NCBI GenBank assembly: GCA_013286085.1
Contig: JABDGK010000004.1
Location: forward strand, 1 to 64,000
Length of the DNA: 64,000 nt
Direction of reading: 5' to 3'
Source of the DNA: Gammaproteobacteria bacterium
GTDB taxonomy: Bacteria; Pseudomonadota; Gammaproteobacteria; DSM-16500
A program made the translations under genes and the position numbers. Of the stretch, positions 43,873 to 53,433 are shown in pieces (position 1 is the stretch's first letter; the number at the start of each line of letters is the position of its first letter). A model generated the notes under the pieces. That model worked only from the letters and a program-made list of their open reading frames with translations. It was not told where the DNA came from and searched no databases.

Positions 43873-46353
43873 CTACGGCTGCAATTTCACACCACCAAAA
43901 AATTGAAAATTATTTTTACCGAATTCTTTTGCGCAATATAAAGCAATATCCGCGTGCTTCATCAATGTTTCCATGCTTAAGCCATCTTCTGGATAAATAC
44001 TAATTCCCATGCTGGTTGTTATATTAATCTGGCCGTCGTCTAGCATAATAGGCTCCGCCAGTGCTTCAATAATTTTTTTCGCGATGACAGAAATGGTTTT
44101 AACATCGCCCGCATCCAGCAGCATCACAACAAATTCATCGCCGCCTAAACGACCCACCTTATCAGAGCGCCTCACAGAACCTTGTAAGCGCCTTGCGACT
44201 TCTCTCAATAATGCATCACCCGCATCATGGCCATAATTATCATTCACTTCTTTGAAGTGATCGAGATCCAGAAAGATTAACGCAAAACCATTATGATTCA
44301 CACGAGCTGCAAACAAAGCAGAATCAATATTTTTTTCTATTTCGGAGCGATTATCCAAGCCCGTCAGCGGATCATGGTAAGCCAATTCTCTTAAACGTTC
44401 TTCCGCGTGTTTTTGAATGTCAATATTTTGGATTTGAGAAATGTAGTAAAGCGGTGCGTTATCGGCATCTCGCACTAGTGATGATGTGACCAACGCCCAT
44501 AAAATATAATCCTCTTTGGTAATAAATCGCTTCTCTAGCCGTACACTCTGGACTTCACCTTGTATTAACTGCTGTAACTCCATATTTTCGTCTTCTATAT
44601 CGTCAAGATAGGTGAGATCTTGTGTGTGCAGACTTAAGAGCTCGGCTTCACTGTAACCTAAAATATCACACAATGATTGATTGACGCGCAGCCATTTCCC
44701 CTCCAATGACACCAATGACATGCCAATCGCTGCAGAATCAAAAGCAGATCGAAAACGGCCTTCACTTTCACGCAGACGCGCATTACTGTTTAGCGCTTTT
44801 TTCTCTGATACCACAATTTTTCGCACCAAGGGCAAGACTTGCCATGACAACAGCAACATACCAATGCTAAGCGACAGGAAAAAAATCGGCACAATCACGG
44901 CTAACTGCGATCGCACAGGACGATATAAGTCGACCGTATCGATCTTAACAACAACACCCAATCCCAACGCCGGAATAGGGCTAAATGCAGTGAACACCAC
45001 ATGGTTATCTTCATCAATACTCACAACATCGCCACTCTTACCTTGCAAAGCAGATGCCATGGCGGTATCACTACCCTTCAGCATGAGCGATTGTTTTATT
45101 GGCAATGCTGTTAATGTTTGTGGAGCACATAATGCATATCCTGTGGTATGCAAGGCGCATAGAATCAATTCACCACTACGACCTGCTTTCTCTACGTTCA
45201 TATACGACTGATTCATATTTGCTAATGGCAATTCAACCAATAATGACCCTACTTTCTTATGTTGATAATATAAATCCTTATGCAACTGCATTAGCCAGCC
45301 TTTATCCCACATTAAGTTCGCCGTCTGCATGCCAGATAATTGCAATTGCGTCATGCGATTTTGCGGCTCTGAAAAATGCCCATAGCGGTATAACACACCA
45401 CCTGCATTATTGAAAATTTTAACGGCGGAATAGCCACTGGAACTAAACAGCAAATCAAAATCATCACGTAATGCCGCCGAATAATTCAGTAAAAGACTTT
45501 GAAAACGTGGGTTTTCCGCCACACTATTAACCCCATCGGTGGCCACACGCACGCTATCATTCAACAAATTAATTCGCGTCACGAGTGATTGATGCAAATT
45601 GCTTTTTAACACGCTCTCACTTTGTTTAGAGAACACAGAGAAACCAGACATTTCGCTAACCAATGCCACCATGAATAAAATAATAACGCTCACGAAAAGA
45701 ATTTTTTTATCTTCGTTGCTCACATCAAAAAATTTAAACTGAGTCGCCCGTAAGCCAACCGCCCACAATCCAACACTTAGTAAAATAAAATCAATGGCGG
45801 TATAAATAGAGGTTCGTAAAAATAAATTGGATTGATAAAGAAACTCTAGCTGCAAGCAATATCCTGCTGCGATAAGTACACCAAAAAGAAACATCGCCAA
45901 CAATGCGAGCTGGGAAAACATCATGATGCTTTTTTGTGATTGATATGACCAACAAGTGAATACAACCCCCGCCATAAATAATAGAATAGCAGCCGTATTA
46001 CCCATGCGCCCAGGATACGGATTAAAACTATCACTTGTTGCACGCACAACCCATTGATCTATACCGAGTGTATAATGAAACACGCTTTGACTCAGCGTTA
46101 GCAATGTCAACACTATCACGGCAATGCCAACTAAACGGCGAAAGTTCACTTGTATTTTAGGAAGAGTATCCGGAATGCACAGCGTAAAACCCATCAACAA
46201 GAAACACAATGCGGAATTAAAAACTTGGCTGATCTGTCCTGGCAGAATGGAAATTAACTGTGGCGTCTGCGTTGCCCAGCCTGTTAACACAAGGCTGCTA
46301 AGAAGAATCAGTGACAATCCCATCACGAAAGATAACGGTATTCGCTTTATCAT
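43873..46353 (-). CDS. Membrane diguanylate cyclase with PAS and GGDEF domains
   Basis: This enzyme would make cyclic di-GMP from two GTP. The 826-residue protein has about seven N-terminal membrane helices (5-215), an eighth followed by a probable periplasmic sensor (about 245-475), another helix (VIVPIFFLSLSIGMLLLSW), a PAS domain (FRSAFDSAAIGMSLVSLEGK onward) and a GGDEF domain. The active site GGDEF (737-741) and the inhibitory I-site RRSD five residues before it are intact. There is no EAL domain. AGGA lies before the ATG at 46353. The gene begins inside the 3' end of rlmB by ten bases, so expression may be linked to rnr-rlmB. Confidence 0.88.
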   Translation of the reverse strand: MIKRIPLSFVMGLSLILLSSLVLTGWATQTPQLISILPGQISQVFNSALCFLLMGFTLCIPDTLPKIQVNFRRLVGIAVIVLTLLTLSQSVFHYTLGIDQWVVRATSDSFNPYPGRMGNTAAILLFMAGVVFTCWSYQSQKSIMMFSQLALLAMFLFGVLIAAGYCLQLEFLYQSNLFLRTSIYTAIDFILLSVGLWAVGLRATQFKFFDVSNEDKKILFVSVIILFMVALVSEMSGFSVFSKQSESVLKSNLHQSLVTRINLLNDSVRVATDGVNSVAENPRFQSLLLNYSAALRDDFDLLFSSSGYSAVKIFNNAGGVLYRYGHFSEPQNRMTQLQLSGMQTANLMWDKGWLMQLHKDLYYQHKKVGSLLVELPLANMNQSYMNVEKAGRSGELILCALHTTGYALCAPQTLTALPIKQSLMLKGSDTAMASALQGKSGDVVSIDEDNHVVFTAFSPIPALGLGVVVKIDTVDLYRPVRSQLAVIVPIFFLSLSIGMLLLSWQVLPLVRKIVVSEKKALNSNARLRESEGRFRSAFDSAAIGMSLVSLEGKWLRVNQSLCDILGYSEAELLSLHTQDLTYLDDIEDENMELQQLIQGEVQSVRLEKRFITKEDYILWALVTSSLVRDADNAPLYYISQIQNIDIQKHAEERLRELAYHDPLTGLDNRSEIEKNIDSALFAARVNHNGFALIFLDLDHFKEVNDNYGHDAGDALLREVARRLQGSVRRSDKVGRLGGDEFVVMLLDAGDVKTISVIAKKIIEALAEPIMLDDGQINITTSMGISIYPEDGLSMETLMKHADIALYCAKEFGKNNFQFFGGVKLQP

Positions 46354-46363
46354 AAAAATATCC

Positions 46364-47110
46364 TTAGAAATTTTTACGCTGTCGTAATGCTTCAAATAAA
46401 AATACGCCCGTTGCAACTGACACATTCAAACTTGACACCGAGCCTTGCATAGGAATATTCAATAACAAATCACAATGCTCGCGTGTTAAGCGACGCAGCC
46501 CTTGCCCTTCGGCACCGAGCACAATACCAACAGATCCCGATAAATCAGCTTGATAAAGGCTTTTGTCTGCTTCGCCCGCAGCGCCAAACAACCAAATACC
46601 CTGATCTTTTAGATACCGCATCGTGCGAGCCAAATTCGTCACCTGAATAAATGGCACGGTTTCTGCTGCTCCACAAGCCACTTTACTCACCGCGGGTGTC
46701 AAACCAACGGACTTATCTTTCGGTACAATGACTGCATGCACGCCGGCTGCATCTGCACTTCGCAAACAAGCACCCAAATTATGAGGATCTTGAATACCAT
46801 CTAAAATCAATAAAAATGGTTTTGGCGTTTCTTCAATTAGTTTTTCTAAATCACCTTCATGATAGACTTTAGCTTTTTCACAAAAAGCCACAATCCCTTG
46901 ATGAACGGCATCATTTGTTATGTGATCCAATTCTTGGCGCGATACCAACTGGATTTTTATTTTTTGTTGCTTAGCTAACTCAATCAATGCAAGAATTTTT
47001 TGGTCTTGTCTTTCTTTTTGGATAACAAGTTGTTGCACACGCTGTGGCTGTTTTGTTAACAATGATTCAACAGCATGCAAACCAAATACGTGTAATTTAT
47101 TGTTGTCCAT
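46364..47110 (-). CDS. rlmB: 23S rRNA 2'-O-ribose methyltransferase RlmB
   Basis: RlmB methylates G2251 of 23S rRNA. The 248-residue product has the SpoU-family motifs NLGACLRSADAAGVHAVIVP, GIVLGAEGQGLRRL and IPMQGSVSSLNVSVATGVFL, which make the knotted SAM site. The ATG at 47110 (MDNNKLHVFGLHAVESLL) is the family start; the upstream open frame runs through a palindromic repeat. It follows rnr as in enterobacteria, with that repeat between them. Confidence 0.94.
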   Translation of the reverse strand: MDNNKLHVFGLHAVESLLTKQPQRVQQLVIQKERQDQKILALIELAKQQKIKIQLVSRQELDHITNDAVHQGIVAFCEKAKVYHEGDLEKLIEETPKPFLLILDGIQDPHNLGACLRSADAAGVHAVIVPKDKSVGLTPAVSKVACGAAETVPFIQVTNLARTMRYLKDQGIWLFGAAGEADKSLYQADLSGSVGIVLGAEGQGLRRLTREHCDLLLNIPMQGSVSSLNVSVATGVFLFEALRQRKNF

Positions 47111-47132
47111 TCTGATGTTCCATAAATATAAA

Positions 47133-47295
47133 ATCCCTTCTCCTGTGGCGCTTTTTGCCATGGGAGAAGGTGCCCGGAGGGCGGATGAGGGTTTTGATGT
47201 CACACATTTTCTAGTAGCAAGCATCCAAAACAAGAAACCCTCACCCTAACCCCCCTCTACGAGACATGTCTCTCATAAATGAGAGAGGGGATGAC
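47133..47295. repeat. Palindromic intergenic repeat between rnr and rlmB
   Basis: This block contains CCCTTCTCC/GGGAGAAGG (about 47135-47170), GGATGAGGGTTTT paired at distance with AAACCCTCACC, and a terminal CCCTCTACGAGACATG and GAGAGAGGGG hairpin. It resembles the widespread proteobacterial repeat with CCCTCACCCTAACCC and GGGAGAAGG arms. Confidence 0.7.
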
Positions 47296-47298
47296 TCA

Positions 47299-49533
47299 TT
47301 ACAAACGGCTTTTCTTGGCACCTTTATTTTGTTTCTTTGGACGCTGTTCTTTCGCTTCAGCATTCACAACTTCAGCTAGCACAAAATCAATTTGGCGCTG
47401 ATCCAAGTCAACTCGTCCCACGCGCACTTGCACTGGATCCCCTAAACGGAACCGTCGTCCTGATCGCTCGCCTAGCATCGCCTGTTTCATTGGGTCAAAT
47501 TGATAATAGTCATTGGGCAGTGTGCTAATATGCACTAAGCCTTCCACATAAATATCTTTCAACTCCACAAAGAAACCAAAACCTGTCACGCTAGTAATAG
47601 CGCCGTCAAACTCCTCACCCACTTTATCCAGCATAAATTCACACTTGAGCCAATCCACCACTTCGCGCGTTGCATCATCCGCGCGACGCTCGGTCGTCGA
47701 ACAATGCTCGCCCTCTTTCTCAAGCAGCGCCAATGAATCTTCGGTGTGTTTATAATTACCTTGCAATATATGACGTATATGACGATGCACAACTAAATCA
47801 GGGTAGCGTCGAATAGGTGAAGTAAAATGCGCATACGCATCAAACGCCAACCCAAAGTGGCCTTTATTTTCTGGGCTATAAATCGCTTGGCTTAACGATC
47901 GCAATAAAACCGTTTGAATGATGCGCGCATCAGGACGATCTGCAATAGCCGTTAGTAGTTTTGCATAATCTTTTGGAGTGGGCTTGGCGCCACCCGGAAG
48001 TTTCAAACCCATTTCACCTAAAAATTTACGTAAATCTTCGAGTTTTTCATCGGTGGGGCCTTCGTGCACACGGAACAACGTTGCCAAATCATGTTTCAAT
48101 AAAAATTCCGCTGCGCAAATATTCGCGCACAACATACATTCCTCAATCAGACGATGTGCATCATTGCGATGCAGCGGTACTATTTTTTCAATTTTTTTAT
48201 CGTTACCAAAAATGATTTTGGTTTCTGGCAAATCAAAATCGATAGATCCACGCAATTGACGTGCCTTATGCAACGTACGATAAATATCAAACAAATCTTG
48301 TAAATGAGGCACCAGTTTTTTATAGCGTTCTTGTAATTCCACATCGCCTTTTTCAATCATGGCATAGACTTGATTGTAAGTCAGACGCGCATGCGAATGG
48401 ATAACAGCTTCATGAAATTGATAGCGGGTAATTTTTCCGCTAGCACTGATAGCCATTTCACACACCATGGTTAAGCGATCCACTTCTGGCTTTAATGAAC
48501 AAAGCCCATTCGACAATGCTTCTGGTAGCATGGGAATAACACGTTCGGGAAAATACACCGAATTTCCTCGGTTATATGCTTCGACATCCAACGCACTGCG
48601 TGGCTTCACATAATAACCCACATCCGCAATAGCCACATACAACACCCAACCTTTGGCTTGCGGCGCACAGTACACAGCATCATCAAAATCTTTCGCATCT
48701 TCGCCGTCAATCGTGACGAAAGGTAATGCCCGCAAATCCACACGATTTTTGATGGCATCAGCGGGAACAGAAACAGGAAAACGTGCCGCCTCATCTAACA
48801 CGGCATCTGGCCACACATACGGTAAATCATGGTTACGAATCGCCACATCAATTTCCATACCCGGCGCCATATGATCGCCCAACACTTCAACAATGTTACC
48901 GACTGCATGACTATGTGCTGTTGGCTGCAACGTCACAGCCACCACAACCATTTGTCCGTGCGTCGCGCCGCCTTGATTTTCGGGTGGAATAAAAATTTCT
49001 TGCGAAATACGTTGGTTACTTGGCTCAACAAAGGAGGTTCCTGATTCATTAAAAAAACGTCCCACCAACTGCTGGGTATTGTGTTCAAGCACCTCCACAA
49101 CAATGGCTTCCGCCCTGCCACGATGATCCAAACCAGAAACCCGTGCTAACACACGATCACCATGAAACACTGTACGCATTTGACGCGCATTTAAAAATAA
49201 ATCATCGCCACCCTCATCAGGGACAACAAAACCAAAACCATCTTTATGGCCAATAACACGGCCCGAGATTAATTCCATTTTTCCGATAGGGCCATAAGTC
49301 CCTTTGCGATTTTTATGCAGCTGCCCATCACGCACCATGGCACTAATCCGTCGTCGAAACGCTTCACGTTCATGATCGGTTTCGAGATTTAGCTCCATAA
49401 TTAACTGTTTGCGCGTAGCTGGACTGCCACGCTCAGCAAGATGCTCAAGAATAAATTCACGACTGGGGATGGGATGGTCGTACTTTTCAGCTTCCCGCTC
49501 GGCATGTTGATCTTTTTTTGGACGTTTTCCCAT
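47299..49533 (-). CDS. rnr: Ribonuclease R
   Basis: RNase R is a 3'-5' exoribonuclease that degrades structured RNA. The 744-residue product has an N-terminal winged-helix region (REFILEHLAERGSPATRKQ), cold-shock domains (DGFGFVVPDEGGDDLFLN), the RNB catalytic Asp cluster IDGEDAKDFDDAVY, an S1 domain (EEFDGAITSVTGFGFFVEL) and a basic tail (KKQNKGAKKSRL). Length is typical of shorter RNase R forms. Confidence 0.96.
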   Translation of the reverse strand: MGKRPKKDQHAEREAEKYDHPIPSREFILEHLAERGSPATRKQLIMELNLETDHEREAFRRRISAMVRDGQLHKNRKGTYGPIGKMELISGRVIGHKDGFGFVVPDEGGDDLFLNARQMRTVFHGDRVLARVSGLDHRGRAEAIVVEVLEHNTQQLVGRFFNESGTSFVEPSNQRISQEIFIPPENQGGATHGQMVVVAVTLQPTAHSHAVGNIVEVLGDHMAPGMEIDVAIRNHDLPYVWPDAVLDEAARFPVSVPADAIKNRVDLRALPFVTIDGEDAKDFDDAVYCAPQAKGWVLYVAIADVGYYVKPRSALDVEAYNRGNSVYFPERVIPMLPEALSNGLCSLKPEVDRLTMVCEMAISASGKITRYQFHEAVIHSHARLTYNQVYAMIEKGDVELQERYKKLVPHLQDLFDIYRTLHKARQLRGSIDFDLPETKIIFGNDKKIEKIVPLHRNDAHRLIEECMLCANICAAEFLLKHDLATLFRVHEGPTDEKLEDLRKFLGEMGLKLPGGAKPTPKDYAKLLTAIADRPDARIIQTVLLRSLSQAIYSPENKGHFGLAFDAYAHFTSPIRRYPDLVVHRHIRHILQGNYKHTEDSLALLEKEGEHCSTTERRADDATREVVDWLKCEFMLDKVGEEFDGAITSVTGFGFFVELKDIYVEGLVHISTLPNDYYQFDPMKQAMLGERSGRRFRLGDPVQVRVGRVDLDQRQIDFVLAEVVNAEAKEQRPKKQNKGAKKSRL

Positions 49534-49711
49534 TTTTCACCTGATATTTTAAGAATTTCCGTTAGCTACCATTCTCTTATAAGTTGCGCCTGCGCGCAAA
49601 TTTTTTCCATCAAATATGTGCTTTTTGGGTTTATTTCTCTGAATCGCCAAATGCGCTTTGTCCGCCCGGCGTTTTACGGTAAAGTTGGCTGAAATGGAAC
49701 ATGGAGAATTC

Positions 49712-49936
49712 ATGATGAAAAAAACGATCTTCTTGCTTGGCATCAGCTGCGCGGCTCTCTTATTAAATGGGTGCCAACTCTTCCAAAACTCTGAAGACAA
49801 TCACCGAGCTATGTGTAAAGAACTGAAAAGCCAAATGATTTTTAGTGGCCACAATGCCAGCCCCAGTATTGCCTTCCAAGAACACGCGGATAAAGGCAAG
49901 GTAGCTCAATCGTATCATGATGAAAACTGCTCGTAA
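49712..49936 (+). CDS. Small lipoprotein of unknown function
   Basis: The 74-residue product has a lipoprotein signal MMKKTIFLLGISCAALLLNG with lipobox Cys (LLNGC). Its short mature part contains NHRAMCKELKSQMIFSG and ends ENCS, so two more Cys are present. GGAG lies upstream of the paired ATG codons at 49712 and 49715. It is divergent from rnr. No family recognised. Confidence 0.65.
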   Translation: MMKKTIFLLGISCAALLLNGCQLFQNSEDNHRAMCKELKSQMIFSGHNASPSIAFQEHADKGKVAQSYHDENCS

Positions 49937-49947
49937 TAGCAGCAATT

Positions 49948-50733
49948 TTACACCCAACCGCCTGGCTTCTTAGGGGTGGGAAAAGCTTGCTGACCTGTGC
50001 TTTGCGCTGAACCTACGGATGGATTTAACGGGGTTACACTTGATGAAGCAGAAGATGGTTTAGGTGACGGCTGCAATTGTGCTGCATCTAAATTTTGGAA
50101 TATGCTTTTCAGTTTACTATCTTGGGTATTCTGCATATTGAAAGTTGCACGAACCACTTCCATCATATTATTCATGATAGGAATAACGAGATTAGCTGCC
50201 TCTCTGAACGAAGCCGCATCCGCACCCAAGGGTTGTAGCGATATAAAGTGTTTTTTTATTTCATACGCCGCTTTGATGATTTCAATTGGCAATGTTTTAT
50301 CTTGCATATTTTGTGTCGATTTATCTAATTTCTCAATGAAACGCTGAATATTCGCAGCATACCTCTCCGCCTCTCCTGGAGTATCTCCAAGATAACTGCG
50401 ATAGCTCTCCTTCGCCTGCAGCAGAGCATCATTTAGCCGCCTGCATTCATTCAAATAATTCGTGGGTGCTTTGGGTGAAGACACAGCAACATCAATGTCA
50501 TCCATGTCGATTATTGTAAATGGATTTCTTGAAGAAGTTGCAGCACTCGGCGTGTCAGTAACTAATGACCCCATTAATCCTGCTGTAGTACTTCTATCAG
50601 ACTCAGAACTACCACGAGCTAACCTCGCTGGAGTTAAATGAGAGGCGCTCTGTGGCGATGCAGCTGTTGGACTCGACGAACTACTAGTATCAGCGCTTGT
50701 TTTATTAATCGGTGGTCGTTGCGACGATGACAT
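49948..50733 (-). CDS. Uncharacterised Ser/Thr/Pro-rich protein
   Basis: The start is placed at 50733, where GGAGGGGG lies just before the ATG; the frame also opens 69 bases upstream. The 261-residue protein has a disordered N-terminal third rich in Ser, Thr and Ala (SSSSSPTAASPQSASH), a helical middle (about 80-210, ECRRLNDALLQAKESYRSYL) and another Ser/Pro-rich tail ending KKPGGWV. No signal peptide or membrane helix. The helical core between disordered tails fits a secreted substrate, but nothing proves it. Confidence 0.5.
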   Translation of the reverse strand: MSSSQRPPINKTSADTSSSSSPTAASPQSASHLTPARLARGSSESDRSTTAGLMGSLVTDTPSAATSSRNPFTIIDMDDIDVAVSSPKAPTNYLNECRRLNDALLQAKESYRSYLGDTPGEAERYAANIQRFIEKLDKSTQNMQDKTLPIEIIKAAYEIKKHFISLQPLGADAASFREAANLVIPIMNNMMEVVRATFNMQNTQDSKLKSIFQNLDAAQLQPSPKPSSASSSVTPLNPSVGSAQSTGQQAFPTPKKPGGWV

Positions 50734-50901
50734 ACCCCCTCCGAATGAATACCTCATATTAAAAAGTATAGTACAAAATAAGATGATTACCTTCGAATAC
50801 AAATCTATTTATATCAATACAATGAATAAGTTAAATTCTAATAGCATTCTGATTGGCTTCGATTTAAGATAGCTCAACACTCATAACCTTGGATCATCGC
50901 C

Positions 50902-51936
50902 ATGGAATTACTTGAGAATTGGCAAGAAGAAAAACGTTCTGCTTACCTTTATCAAGTCATCGCCGAGGCAGAACAAAACCCAGAACATAAAAAACTTTTT
51001 CTGAATCTCGCCTCAATGGCAAATAAGCAAGCTGATATCTGGGCAGCGCAATTAAAAAAATCCAATCTCCCTTTACCTGAACAATTTTATCCGGGCATAC
51101 GTGCCCACATCATTGCATGGTTAATTCGACGCATGGGCGCAAAATATTTGCGTATCTTACTGGCTGCGACCAAAGTCCGCGGCATGTCAATTTATCGAAC
51201 GAACACCATCGACCACTATTTTCCAGCGTTATTTGATCATGACGAACATCAACATCGCGGCATTAAAAGTGGCAGTAATATTCGCGCCGCTGTGTTTGGC
51301 ATCAATGATGGCTTGCTCTCCAACACGAGCTTGATTCTCGGCATGGCGGGCGCGCATGTCGATCACAGTTTACTATTATTATCGGGGATTGCGGGTCTAC
51401 TGGCTGGTGCCTTTTCTATGGCTTCTGGTGAATATGTCTCGGTTCGCTCTCAACGCGAAATGCTAGAATACCAACTTTCGCTAGAAAAACACGAGCTAGA
51501 CACTTACCCCGAAGAAGAAGCAGCTGAGCTTGCTGTCATTTATCAAGCACGCGGTCTTCCAAAAGAAGAGGCGGAAAAAGTCGCTAATTTGTTAATTCAA
51601 CATCCAGACAAAGCGCTCGACACACTCGCACGCGAAGAATTAGGCATCAACCCGGATGATCTTGTCTCGCCATGGGAAGCGGCGATTTCATCATTCATTT
51701 CATTTACAGCGGGTGCGCTCATTCCTTTACTGCCGTTTATGATTGGCCAATCATCTTATAACTTACTCTTCTCAATTATCGGCGCTGCAAGCGCATTATT
51801 TTTGATTGGTGCTTCACTCAGCTTTTTCACGCACCGCGATCCGTGGTGGAGTGGCACACGTACATTGCTTATTGGCATAGCTGCGGGTTCAATCACTTAT
51901 GCGGTCGGGCATCTAATTGGTGTTAATACACCTTGA
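50902..51936 (+). CDS. VIT1/CCC1-family metal transporter with N-terminal ferritin-like domain
   Basis: The 344-residue protein joins an N-terminal rubrerythrin/ferritin-like four-helix region (about 1-100, QVIAEAEQNPEHKKLFLNLA with Glu/His candidates for metal binding) to a VIT1-type iron/manganese transporter (about 125-344). The latter shows FGINDGLLSNTSLILGMAGA, AGAFSMASGEYVSVRSQREM and the cytoplasmic metal-binding stretch EKHELDTYPEEEAAE. It probably moves Fe2+ or Mn2+ out of the cytoplasm. Fusions of this kind are known in bacteria. Confidence 0.88.
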   Translation: MELLENWQEEKRSAYLYQVIAEAEQNPEHKKLFLNLASMANKQADIWAAQLKKSNLPLPEQFYPGIRAHIIAWLIRRMGAKYLRILLAATKVRGMSIYRTNTIDHYFPALFDHDEHQHRGIKSGSNIRAAVFGINDGLLSNTSLILGMAGAHVDHSLLLLSGIAGLLAGAFSMASGEYVSVRSQREMLEYQLSLEKHELDTYPEEEAAELAVIYQARGLPKEEAEKVANLLIQHPDKALDTLAREELGINPDDLVSPWEAAISSFISFTAGALIPLLPFMIGQSSYNLLFSIIGAASALFLIGASLSFFTHRDPWWSGTRTLLIGIAAGSITYAVGHLIGVNTP

Positions 51937-51956
51937 TGTGGAAGTCTGCTTTAATA

Positions 51957-51975
51957 ATCCCGGATCAAGTCCGGG
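51957..51975. repeat. Short hairpin TCCCGG-CCGGGA
   Basis: TCCCGGATCAAGTCCGGGA, right after the VIT1 gene; a common proteobacterial intergenic motif and possible terminator part. Confidence 0.5.
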
Positions 51976-51979
51976 ACAA

Positions 51980-52078
51980 ACGTGCCTGCGTGCGTGCCCG
52001 TGCCCGTCTTTTTTCTGCTAACAATTTAAAAAACGGGCACGGGCACGCACGCGGGCACGTTCACGAAGAGCTACCAAC
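51980..52078 (+). mobile_element. MITE-like palindromic element, copy C (ends lost)
   Basis: The inner arms are 28 bp with one mismatch (51980-52007 and 52033-52060) around a core with TTTTTTCTGCTAACAA, and the right flank TTCACGAAGAGCTACC matches copy A. The terminal inverted repeats are missing. Arms are built from six-base GTGCCC-like units, four here versus two in copy A. Confidence 0.7.
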
Positions 52079-52083
52079 GCAGC

Positions 52084-52932
52084 TCAGATATCGACAACCG
52101 TTTGATGTACCTGCTGCCCTAAACCAGCGACACTTAGCACCACTTTTTGATGGGGTTTCAAAAAAATGGGCTCGGGTTTTTGTCCCATCCCAACACCTGC
52201 AGGCGTGCCGGTTGCGATAACATCACCCGGCTGTAATGTAAAAAATTGACTGAGATAACTCACCAAATACGCTACAGAATACAGCATATTTTTCGTTGTA
52301 CTATCTTGATAACGCTTACCATCGACTTCTAGCCAAAGTGCGAGCTGTTGCGGATCGGGCACTTCATCTTTTGTCACTAGCCATGGGCCTAATGGACCGA
52401 ATGTATCGCAACCTTTACCTTTATCCCATTGTCCACCGCGTTCTTTTTGGTACGAACGTTCAGAGACATCATTCACTACACAATAGCCCGCTACATAATG
52501 CAATGCATCGGCTTCAGTAATATATTTTGCTGCTGTACCAATCACCACGCCTAATTCTACTTCCCAATCGGTTTTGACAGAGTTGCGCGGAATAATAATG
52601 TCATCATGTGGCCCACAGATTGAGCTGGTTGCTTTCAAAAACATAACAGGCTCTGCGGGTAATTTCGAACTTGTTTCTGCAGCATGATCAGCATAATTCA
52701 AACCGATGCCAATGAGTTTACCGACTTGACCAACACAAGCACCTAAACGCGTATCGCTACTTACGATGGGTAAACTCTCTATATCTAACTGCTGCAAAAA
52801 TGCTAGCTTTTCTGGTGACAACATTGCACCGGTGACATCAGAAATATAATGAGACAAATCGCGTATCTGACCCTGTTGATCGATACAACCCGGTTTTTCT
52901 GCGCCCAACACACCGTAACGTAATAACTTCAT
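52084..52932 (-). CDS. Fumarylacetoacetate hydrolase (FAH) family protein
   Basis: The 282-residue enzyme belongs to the FAH superfamily, which cleaves or hydrates acylpyruvate-like acids. Visible motifs are GLNYADHAAETSSKLP, FLKATSSICGPHDDIIIP, DWEVELGVVIG (metal-binding acids), VVNDVSERSYQKERGGQWDK and the end TGTPAGVGMG. The exact substrate cannot be read from sequence; ureidoglycolate lyase-like and acylpyruvate hydrolase names are both used for such proteins. It follows the small secreted gene on the same strand with no gap. Confidence 0.88.
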   Translation of the reverse strand: MKLLRYGVLGAEKPGCIDQQGQIRDLSHYISDVTGAMLSPEKLAFLQQLDIESLPIVSSDTRLGACVGQVGKLIGIGLNYADHAAETSSKLPAEPVMFLKATSSICGPHDDIIIPRNSVKTDWEVELGVVIGTAAKYITEADALHYVAGYCVVNDVSERSYQKERGGQWDKGKGCDTFGPLGPWLVTKDEVPDPQQLALWLEVDGKRYQDSTTKNMLYSVAYLVSYLSQFFTLQPGDVIATGTPAGVGMGQKPEPIFLKPHQKVVLSVAGLGQQVHQTVVDI

Positions 52933-53400
52933 TTATTTCACACCACGCTTCGAAAGCATTTTAACAAAGACATCCCACGGTAAATCTTCTGCTACCCAAT
53001 AACTGCCTTTATGATTCGTTGTCAGTGCCGCATGCGCTGGTGTACAGACAGAAATTGCTTGCCCACAATTAACATAATCTACTTTACCTGGCGTCAGCAC
53101 TGCACAACTTAGCGTAAATTCTTTTTTATCTAACAATAAGGCTGTCCAATTAGTAGGACGCAAATAAGAAGACCAACCTGCACTTGCCGATTCTTTTTTA
53201 TTTAAACGATCCAACCATAAACTTTGTTTCGACGTATTTTTAAAAAAATAAAGTTGACCCTGCGGTGTCGATGCACTCGCACCCTCTAAAACAAGATGAT
53301 GGTTTACGACTTTGACTTTCATTGGAACACACGTAAATGGCGCAGCAAAAGAAAAACTGCTGGCCAGCATCAATATAGCTACTATATGGTTTTTTGTCAT
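52933..53400 (-). CDS. Small secreted protein, possibly EnhB-like
   Basis: The 155-residue protein has a signal peptide cleaved near SFAAP. The mature part has four cysteines and the stretch ASAGWSSYLRPTNWTALLLD. This recalls the Legionella enhanced-entry protein EnhB, but from memory only; treat the name as a hint. The stop is directly followed by the FAH gene start, suggesting one transcript. GGATGA lies before the ATG. Confidence 0.55.
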   Translation of the reverse strand: MTKNHIVAILMLASSFSFAAPFTCVPMKVKVVNHHLVLEGASASTPQGQLYFFKNTSKQSLWLDRLNKKESASAGWSSYLRPTNWTALLLDKKEFTLSCAVLTPGKVDYVNCGQAISVCTPAHAALTTNHKGSYWVAEDLPWDVFVKMLSKRGVK

Positions 53401-53433
53401 TTTTTCATCCTATACCTATAACACCTCAGCCAA

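Noticed and set aside
47961-49044. Plus-strand frames opposite rnr
   Set aside because: Overlap a conserved enzyme gene on the other strand without any supporting motif.
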